Below, piece after piece: positions 6,716 to 10,413 of a stretch of DNA of 10,413 bases; positions within the stretch are counted from its first letter, which is position 1; every line of letters begins with the position of its first letter. The stretch comes from Candidatus Magasanikbacteria bacterium CG1_02_32_51 (lineage in GTDB: Bacteria > Patescibacteriota > Patescibacteriia > Magasanikbacterales > UBA922): assembly GCA_001871435.1 (NCBI GenBank), contig MNVC01000021.1, positions 1 to 10,413 of the forward strand, given 5' to 3'. Position numbers and translations under genes: made by a program. The notes beneath the pieces are model-generated. The model was not told the origin of the DNA. It made no database searches and saw only the letters and a program-made list of their open reading frames with translations.

Positions 6716-6804
6716 GTCATACTGAACTTGTTTCAGTATCTTTTTTGTTTGAGACGTCTTTGTATAAGAAAGATCCTGATCCGTCGGCTGACGGACAGGA
6801 TGAC
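6716..6804. repeat. Two-hairpin intergenic repeat (GTCAT…ATGAC unit)
   Basis: The unit is bounded by GTCAT (6716–6720) and ATGAC (6800–6804) and contains two hairpins. The first is ATACTGAA/TTCAGTAT (6719–6739) with a CTTGT loop. The second is ATCCTG-A-TCCGTC/GACGGA-CAGGAT (6773–6801) with a GGCT loop and one bulged A. The CTGAACTTGTTTCAG core is a repeat sequence met between genes in many CPR and other genomes. It lies just outside the left end of the IS3 element. Confidence 0.65.
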
Positions 6805-6837
6805 AGTATTAAAAACGATACTAATGAACTGGACCCC

Positions 6838-6867
6838 AAAAAGTAGACACGAAAGTGTCTACTTTTT
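6838..6867 (+). terminator. Perfect hairpin at the IS left end (read-in terminator)
   Basis: AAAAAGTAGACAC (6838–6850) and GTGTCTACTTTTT (6855–6867) form a perfect 13-bp stem with a GAAA loop and a run of Ts. The left arm is part of the left inverted repeat. It would stop outside transcription from entering the transposase gene. Confidence 0.65.
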
Positions 6868-6883
6868 GTAGTTTGGTGTAAAA

Positions 6884-6889
6884 TATAAT
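6884..6889 (+). promoter_or_regulatory. -10 box of the IS transposase promoter
   Basis: A perfect TATAAT lies 24 bp ahead of the orfA ATG. No good -35 is seen 17 bp upstream, where the hairpin arm lies. In IS3 elements a stronger promoter can form when the two ends join in a circle. Confidence 0.4.
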
Positions 6890-6913
6890 AGAAAGCTAAT
6901 AATTTAACAAACT

Positions 6914-7321
6914 ATGTTTAAACAAGAACAAATAAAAGAGTTACTAAGTAATGAAAATGTAGTAAGGTGCAGTGCTACTAATATTACTTACAAAGAAAAG
7001 TTTAAAGTATGGGCTATTAGTAAATATTTAGAAGAGGGTTACAGTCCAAATGAAATATTTGCAGAAGCTGGATTTAATGTTAGTATTATAGGTAAGAACA
7101 AAGCTAAAGACTGTTTGTTTAGATGGCGGCGAACAATGAACAAAGAAGGGTTAAAGGGTTTAGTTGAAAACAGAGGTAAACTAGGTGGTAGAAAAGCCAA
7201 GTTACAATTTAAAAATAAAGACAAGAAAATAGAATATTTAGAAACTAAAATAGCCTATCTAAATGCTGAAAACGATTTTTTAGCCAAGCTCCGCGGTCTA
7301 AAAAGAAGAAAAACGGAGTAA
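6914..7321 (+). CDS. IS3-family transposase OrfA
   Basis: 135 residues. The N-terminal half holds a helix-turn-helix DNA-binding region (about 25–75; EIFAEAGFNVSIIGKNKAKD then CLFRWRR) typical of IS150-like OrfA proteins, which bind the IS ends. Residues about 103–128 (IEYLETKIAYLNAENDFLAKL) form a leucine-zipper-like coiled coil for multimerisation. Alone, OrfA usually regulates transposition; joined to OrfB by frameshifting it forms the active transposase. A slippery T TTT TTA (7276–7282) lies in the zipper codons, upstream of the orfA stop. No Shine-Dalgarno sequence is evident at the ATG. Confidence 0.88.
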   Translation: MFKQEQIKELLSNENVVRCSATNITYKEKFKVWAISKYLEEGYSPNEIFAEAGFNVSIIGKNKAKDCLFRWRRTMNKEGLKGLVENRGKLGGRKAKLQFKNKDKKIEYLETKIAYLNAENDFLAKLRGLKRRKTE

Positions 7322-8196
7322 AACTTAGACCAGTAGAGAGATACCAAATAATTAAGAAACTAACTACTAGTAGCAATACTAAAATGTTGTGTGATATTGC
7401 TCAAGTTTCTAGGTGTGGTTATTACAAACATTTAAAACTGCCAAGTAAAAGTAATAATGATTATTTGTTAATCAAAAAAATATTTGAAAAAGGCAAGGCT
7501 AAACTTGGTTGGAGACCCATTAAAATGCGTTTAGAGGCTAATTATGGCATTATAATGAACCATAAGAAGATAAAGAGGATAATGAGAGAAAATAATTTGC
7601 AGACCAAGATTAGAAGAAAAAACCCTTACAAAATGATTATGAAGAAAACTCAGGAACACCGAACATTTGAAAACATCTTAGCTAGGAAATTTAAACAAGA
7701 TATTCCTCGACAAGTACTTGGAATTGACATCACTTATCTTTATCATGCTTATGGACGTAAAGCCTATCTGTCAATTATTAAAGATATTGCCACTAAAGAG
7801 ATAATAAGTTGGCAGATTTCTAGTAACTTAACTATGAAATTTGTATTAGACTCTCTAGAAGAGTTAAAGAACAAACAAATTATTAGTAACCAAACTATCA
7901 TTCATTCTGATCAAGGATTTCACTACACTAACCCAAGTTATATTAACAAAGTTAAATCATTACAATTAGTTCAGTCCATGTCTAGAAAAGGTAACTGCAT
8001 AGACAATGCTCCAACAGAATCATTCTTTGGTCATTTTAAAGATGATGTAGATTACCAAAATTGTAAAACCTTAAAGGAATTAAACACTTTAATCTCTAAC
8101 TACATGGATTATTACAACAATCATCGCCAACAATGGGCAATAAAAAAGATGACTCCTGTACAATACAAGCATCATCTTCTTTCTCAATTAAATTAA
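7270..8196 (+). CDS. IS3-family transposase OrfB (DDE integrase core), frame -1 to orfA
   Basis: The reading frame is open from 7270, just after a TGA, to 8196 and overlaps orfA by 52 nt in the -1 frame. The first ATG is at 7384 (270 residues), but conserved OrfB sequence (VKLRPVERYQIIKKL) lies ahead of it. Expression by frameshifting at 7276–7282, giving a fusion of about 427 residues, is therefore more likely. Numbered from 7384, an HTH_21-like region (about 35–80) precedes the integrase core. The DDE triad is D115 (GIDITYL), D176 (HSDQG) and E212 (NAPTESFFG), with the canonical 35 residues between the last two. The enzyme catalyses strand cutting and joining at the IS ends. No internal stop or frameshift is seen in the core. 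Confidence 0.92.
   Translation, partial: KRFFSQAPRSKKKKNGVKLRPVERYQIIKKLTTSSNTKMLCDIAQVSRCGYYKHLKLPSKSNNDYLLIKKIFEKGKAKLGWRPIKMRLEANYGIIMNHKKIKRIMRENNLQTKIRRKNPYKMIMKKTQEHRTFENILARKFKQDIPRQVLGIDITYLYHAYGRKAYLSIIKDIATKEIISWQISSNLTMKFVLDSLEELKNKQIISNQTIIHSDQGFHYTNPSYINKVKSLQLVQSMSRKGNCIDNAPTESFFGHFKDDVDYQNCKTLKELNTLISNYMDYYNNHRQQWAIKKMTPVQYKHHLLSQLN
7276..7282 (+). promoter_or_regulatory. Probable -1 programmed frameshift site
   Basis: T TTT TTA in the orfA frame fits the X XXY YYZ rule, and both tRNAs can re-pair after slipping. The OrfB frame becomes open only 6 nt upstream, so this heptamer lies within the allowed window. The A-rich run at 7300–7313 gives poorer re-pairing. Confidence 0.55.
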
Positions 8197-8248
8197 AATT
8201 CGTTGTTTTTTGTCCGTGTCTACTAAACAGGGTCCCGTTCATCTAAGA

Positions 8249-8277
8249 TTGGTTTTTTTACTACTTTGTAGTACAAT
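8249..8277 (+). promoter_or_regulatory. Promoter with palindrome ahead of the 156-residue protein gene
   Basis: TTGGTT (8249–8254), 17 bp, TACAAT (8272–8277). A perfect TACTAC-TTT-GTAGTA palindrome (8259–8273) fills the spacer and enters the -10 box, a place where a repressor could bind. The start point is expected near 8284. Confidence 0.45.
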
Positions 8278-8303
8278 GTAGGTATTATTAATCTAATTTA
8301 TCT

Positions 8304-8774
8304 ATGAAAAAATTAATTGTTCCTGTCAGTATTTTAATTATTTTAGCTTTGTTTGTTGCGTCTTATTTTCTATTTCTTTCCCCATCCCCTGTCACAGCCC
8401 CCAAAGAAATACCAGAAAATTATAAACAAACAAACATTTCAGAAAATAAACAAAACACAGAGATCTCTTTTGTTGGTACTTGGCAAGGATTAAACAATTC
8501 CGGTAATTTGTCCAGTGATTTGACAATAACCCAAAATGATAATAATACTTTACAATTTGAACTCAATGCTTACTACGGCGATCATTTTGGTAATTTGTCA
8601 GGAATAGCTCTAATAAATGGTAATACAGCCACATATACTACAAACGATGGAGTGATTTTCAAATTTATTTTGGACACCATAAAAAATCAAATAAATTTAG
8701 ACACAACCGACTATACTTACCAAACTGGCGCCAATGTGAGATATGATGATATCTATGTAAAAGTCTTAGAGTAA
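8304..8774 (+). CDS. Membrane-anchored small extracytoplasmic protein of unknown function
   Basis: 156 residues. A basic N-terminus (MKK) and a hydrophobic helix (about 4–26) act as a signal anchor or signal peptide, without a lipobox cysteine. A short polar linker (about 27–55) follows, then a domain of alternating beta strands (about 56–156) beginning with FVGTWQG and ending NVRYDDIYVKVLE. The 'GTW' opening and the strand-rich pattern with a closing 'YDxxYVK' recall small lipocalin-like beta-barrel proteins. I cannot name a family, and no catalytic motif is seen. It likely sits on the outer face of the membrane. It is transcribed from its own promoter just outside the IS3 element and converges on the Fe-S genes. 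Confidence 0.7.
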   Translation: MKKLIVPVSILIILALFVASYFLFLSPSPVTAPKEIPENYKQTNISENKQNTEISFVGTWQGLNNSGNLSSDLTITQNDNNTLQFELNAYYGDHFGNLSGIALINGNTATYTTNDGVIFKFILDTIKNQINLDTTDYTYQTGANVRYDDIYVKVLE

Positions 8775-8792
8775 GTCTGGTAAAAAATAGAT

Positions 8793-8825
8793 AAACATAA
8801 AAACACCTTTGGTGTTTTTATGTTT
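8793..8825. terminator. Perfect bidirectional terminator between convergent genes
   Basis: A 15-bp perfect stem, AAACATAAAAACACC (8793–8807) and its complement (8811–8825), with a TTT loop. It carries A/T runs on both sides, so it can end the plus-strand gene and the minus-strand Fe-S operon. Confidence 0.85.
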
Positions 8826-8850
8826 TAATGTTCTAGTGTTTTAATCTGCT

Positions 8851-9153
8851 TTATTCTTCTGGAAAAATCTGGTTACCTTCTTCATCATAAAGATGGATAG
8901 CTAGCACAGGACAAGATTGAGCTCCAAGCATCACAGTGTCTTCATTTTCTCCATTTGGATCTGTCACATAAGCTAGATTATCATCATCCATTTGGAATAC
9001 TCCAGGAGCAACTACCACACAAGACTGAGCGCCAATACAAGCTTCTCTATCTACCACTATACGACGAATCTTACCACCTGCTCTAATTTTCATAGAGATA
9101 TCTTCTGATAAAGTATCAAAGTTTATTGGCATTTTTGGTTCGTGACTATCCAT
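8851..9153 (-). CDS. Small ferredoxin, three-cysteine [3Fe-4S]-type
   Basis: 100 residues. The core IVVDREACIGAQSC (32–45), VVVAPGVF and C81-P form a single-cluster ferredoxin that carries electrons in the cytoplasm. The usual C-x2-C-x2-C is C39-I-G-A-Q-S-C45: the middle cysteine is replaced by alanine at position 42. Together with C81 this leaves three cysteines, the ligand set of [3Fe-4S] ferredoxins such as those serving bacterial P450s. A [4Fe-4S] cluster with a non-cysteine ligand is the alternative. A ~30-residue N-terminal extension precedes the fold. It is the last gene of the minus-strand Fe-S group, 47 bp after the [2Fe-2S] protein gene, and no Shine-Dalgarno sequence is visible. 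Confidence 0.85.
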   Translation of the reverse strand: MDSHEPKMPINFDTLSEDISMKIRAGGKIRRIVVDREACIGAQSCVVVAPGVFQMDDDNLAYVTDPNGENEDTVMLGAQSCPVLAIHLYDEEGNQIFPEE

Positions 9154-9200
9154 ATTTTTTGAAATTATTTGTAATTTGGATTTTGAATTTTGTAATTTTA
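9154..9200. repeat. AT-rich spacer with ATTTG words
   Basis: A short spacer between two Fe-S genes with two ATTTG words and related TTTTG runs, similar in style to 4577–4680. No promoter is convincing, so the ferredoxin is probably read from the upstream genes. Confidence 0.35.
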
Positions 9201-9500
9201 TTATAGATCTCCCAAAAAGTCACTACTCAAATCAAGTTTATCTTCATCATCGTACCTATTGTACTCTATTCCTTCATCATTTTCAATACGTTCTTTGATA
9301 GTTCTGACCTTACTGTAATGATAAACTTTTTCATCATTAACCAAAATATTTGATCCTTTTTTGCAACGACCCAAACAACTACACATATGAACTGCGGTGT
9401 CAGTATTTTTGTATTCTTCTTGTAAATAATCAAATATTTCATCTGATTTTCTACCAAGACAAGTTCCTCCACAACAGACTTCTATTTTTTTTGCTTCCAT
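9201..9500 (-). CDS. Thioredoxin-fold [2Fe-2S] ferredoxin-like protein
   Basis: 99 residues. It begins KKIEVCCGGTCLGRKSDEIF, with CSCLGRCKKGSNILVND at about 40–56. C9 and C14 (C-x4-C) plus C42 and C46 (C-x3-C) match the ligand pattern of thioredoxin-like [2Fe-2S] proteins (the NuoE/HoxE-type ferredoxin domain). C10 and C40 are additional. This fold carries one [2Fe-2S] cluster; as a free-standing ~100-residue protein it probably works as an electron carrier. The acidic C-terminal tail (about 70–99) is beyond the fold. Its ATG lies 15 nt after the stop of the SufT-like gene, so the two are almost certainly co-transcribed. The redox partner cannot be named from this window. Confidence 0.82.
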   Translation of the reverse strand: MEAKKIEVCCGGTCLGRKSDEIFDYLQEEYKNTDTAVHMCSCLGRCKKGSNILVNDEKVYHYSKVRTIKERIENDEGIEYNRYDDEDKLDLSSDFLGDL

Positions 9501-9515
9501 ATTTTTTAATTTGTA

Positions 9516-9815
9516 CTAAACACCCATCATACGACGAAGAGCCTCTGGAGGAGTCCAAGGCGGATCGAAAGTTTTTTCTATTTCCACATTTTCTACTCCA
9601 ATTTCAGCTAGAGTATCCTTTATCATGTCTTTGATATCACCATCTAATGGACACATTGGGGTTGTCAAGGTCATAAGAATATGAACATTTTTATCATCTT
9701 TGATATTTATTTCGTAAATAAAACCAAGCGTCCAAATATCTATTCCAATATGTGGATCTATGATAGTTTCTAATTGTTTTATTATTAAATCTTTGGTTAA
9801 TTTTTGTTTTGACAT
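9516..9815 (-). CDS. MIP18/DUF59 family Fe-S assembly factor (SufT-like)
   Basis: 99 residues, the full length of a stand-alone MIP18 (DUF59) domain. Visible family features are IIDPHIGIDIWTLGFIYEI (18–36), the TPMCPLDGDI segment carrying the conserved cysteine (53–62), and the C-terminal FDPPWTP (83–89). Related proteins (SufT, PaaD, eukaryotic MIP18) help insert or mature Fe-S clusters in target proteins. Its position after a NifU-like scaffold and before two Fe-S proteins supports that role here. The ATG at 9815 follows a 128-bp spacer filled by a nested palindrome. I give no symbol because sufT and paaD cannot be told apart from sequence alone. Confidence 0.85.
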   Translation of the reverse strand: MSKQKLTKDLIIKQLETIIDPHIGIDIWTLGFIYEINIKDDKNVHILMTLTTPMCPLDGDIKDMIKDTLAEIGVENVEIEKTFDPPWTPPEALRRMMGV

Positions 9816-9833
9816 ATCTATCTTTATGATTCC

Positions 9834-9930
9834 CTCCCCTATTAGGGGAGGTTAGGTGGGGTCTTTTGTATAACAAAACGTTTTGTTCAAAGATGGACCC
9901 CCTCTAACTCCCCCTAGTAGGGGGAGAACT
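9834..9930. repeat. Nested palindromic intergenic repeat
   Basis: Two hairpins, CTCCCCT-ATT-AGGGGAG (9834–9850) and CTCCCCCT-AGT-AGGGGGAG (about 9910–9928), flank a region whose halves also pair with each other: GTTAGGTGGGGTC against GACCCCCTCTAAC, 11 of 13 bp. At the centre is a perfect 16-bp palindrome AACAAAACGTTTTGTT (9872–9887). The element is GC-rich against AT-rich surroundings and ends in a T-run on the plus strand. It fills the spacer between the nifU-like and SufT-like genes. Right-hand positions are good to about 2 bp. Confidence 0.7.
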
Positions 9931-9943
9931 TTTTTTATAAATT

Positions 9944-10413
9944 TTATTCAGCGCCATAATATTTTTCACTATAAAAACGAATAAGTTGTTCAATCTCTGG
10001 AATGGCTTCCGGTGTAGCTACCCCAACTTTCAATTTTTTCTGAACATCTTCCAAAGTCTTAGCCCCTTCAAGCACAGCTTCTTCAATATCATAATCTGTA
10101 ATATTTAGTATAGCATCAATTACTTTAGCTCCTTTGGTAATTATTTTGTCATGTTGACCAGTTTTTCTGTACCAATCATTTATGGCTGATTGCAAAGCTT
10201 TGTCACCAAGTACTGAACAATGAATTTTCCTATTTGGCAAACCACCTAGACGTTCCATGATGTGCTGTGGTTTTATTTTTAGAGCTTCTTCTAGACTTCT
10301 ACCACCATCTTCTGAAAGCATGACCGACAACATTGAAGTAGAGGCAATTGCACTACCACAACCAAAAGTCTGCCATTTGCAATCAGTAATTTTTTCAGTC
10401 TTTGGATCAATTT
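9944..10413 (-). CDS. NifU/IscU-like Fe-S scaffold protein with cysteine-less C-terminal domain (partial)
   Basis: The N-terminus lies beyond the right edge; 155 residues are in the window. The frame is open to the edge (…TDCKWQTFGCGSAIASTSML), and the internal ATG at 10333 is not the true start. FGCGSAIAS and KIHCSVL carry two of the scaffold cysteines on which [2Fe-2S] clusters are built before transfer; the first would lie off-window. LGGLPNRKIHC matches the conserved IscU/NifU segment. The last ~55 residues (ILNITDYDIEEAVLEGAKTL then EDVQKKLKVG) align with the BFD-like [2Fe-2S] domain that follows the scaffold in NifU, but all four cysteines are missing. It leads the minus-strand Fe-S group. 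A nifS/iscS-type cysteine desulfurase would be expected upstream. Confidence 0.85.
   Translation of the reverse strand, partial: IDPKTEKITDCKWQTFGCGSAIASTSMLSVMLSEDGGRSLEEALKIKPQHIMERLGGLPNRKIHCSVLGDKALQSAINDWYRKTGQHDKIITKGAKVIDAILNITDYDIEEAVLEGAKTLEDVQKKLKVGVATPEAIPEIEQLIRFYSEKYYGAE

Larger units (their letters stand above)
6825..8241 (+). mobile_element. Complete IS3-family (IS150-like) insertion sequence, about 1417 bp
   Basis: The terminal inverted repeats 6825–6851 and 8215–8241 match at 21 of 27 positions, both starting TGAAC and sharing AGTAGACACG. The ends are 5'-TG…CA-3', as usual for IS3. Flanking ACTAA (6820–6824) and TCTAA (8242–8246) suggest a 5-bp target duplication with one mismatch; moving each end out by one base gives an exact 3-bp CTA duplication. 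It encodes orfA and orfB in the -1 arrangement. All catalytic residues of orfB are present, so the copy may be active. Confidence 0.9.

Noticed and set aside
8851..8972. Early stop or decay of the ferredoxin gene
   Set aside because: The frame is intact, the CP motif near the C-terminus is present, and the missing cysteine fits a known three-cysteine type.
9694..9876. A 60-codon minus-strand frame overlapping the SufT-like start
   Set aside because: It runs through the nested palindrome and the out-of-frame 5' end of the SufT-like gene; there is no conserved pattern.

Overview
This is an AT-rich bacterial segment, most likely from a member of the Candidate Phyla Radiation (Patescibacteria). 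Four things point that way. The secreted protein at the left carries the 'SP.IYYV…KRAF…' and 'DPKVY…W/Y-I' repeats typical of CPR exoproteins. A dnaG–rpoD pair has a lysine-rich sigma-factor extension. Most genes have poor or no Shine-Dalgarno sequence, and the intergenic spaces are full of CAAAT-type and palindromic repeats. The phylum is an inference from these traits; no rRNA gene is present.

Layout. Positions 1–283 hold the 5' end of an IS481-like element on the minus strand, cut by the window edge. Positions 333–410 hold a palindrome built like an integron attC site. Next, on the plus strand, are a secreted cysteine-repeat metzincin-type metalloprotease (443–2134) and a DUF3800 protein (2253–2873). 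The second gene's promoter is wrapped around the first gene's terminator. On the minus strand, about 2856–2975, is a strong candidate for a small structured RNA gene with a near-consensus promoter and an intrinsic terminator; it may derive from an IS605/TnpB guide-RNA scaffold. The minus-strand housekeeping pair dnaG (6522–4681) then rpoD (4530–3124) follows, ending at a good bidirectional terminator.

Positions 6525–6824 are non-coding and hold palindromic repeat units. Positions 6825–8241 are a complete IS3-family (IS150-like) element with 27-bp inverted repeats, orfA/orfB and a probable -1 frameshift. A membrane-anchored small protein of unknown function (8304–8774) converges on the minus-strand Fe-S cluster. 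A perfect 15-bp terminator hairpin separates them.

The right end is an iron-sulfur block read leftwards: a NifU/IscU-like scaffold (partial), a MIP18/DUF59 (SufT-like) protein, a thioredoxin-fold [2Fe-2S] protein and a small ferredoxin with only three cluster cysteines. Scaffold, assembly factor and two Fe-S clients side by side suggest one Fe-S assembly and electron-transfer unit; a cysteine desulfurase would be expected just beyond the right edge.

The observations most worth a second look are the small-RNA gene, the attC-like site, the cysteine-repeat metalloprotease, the NifU tail that resembles a BFD-like domain with no cysteines, and the nested palindromes.
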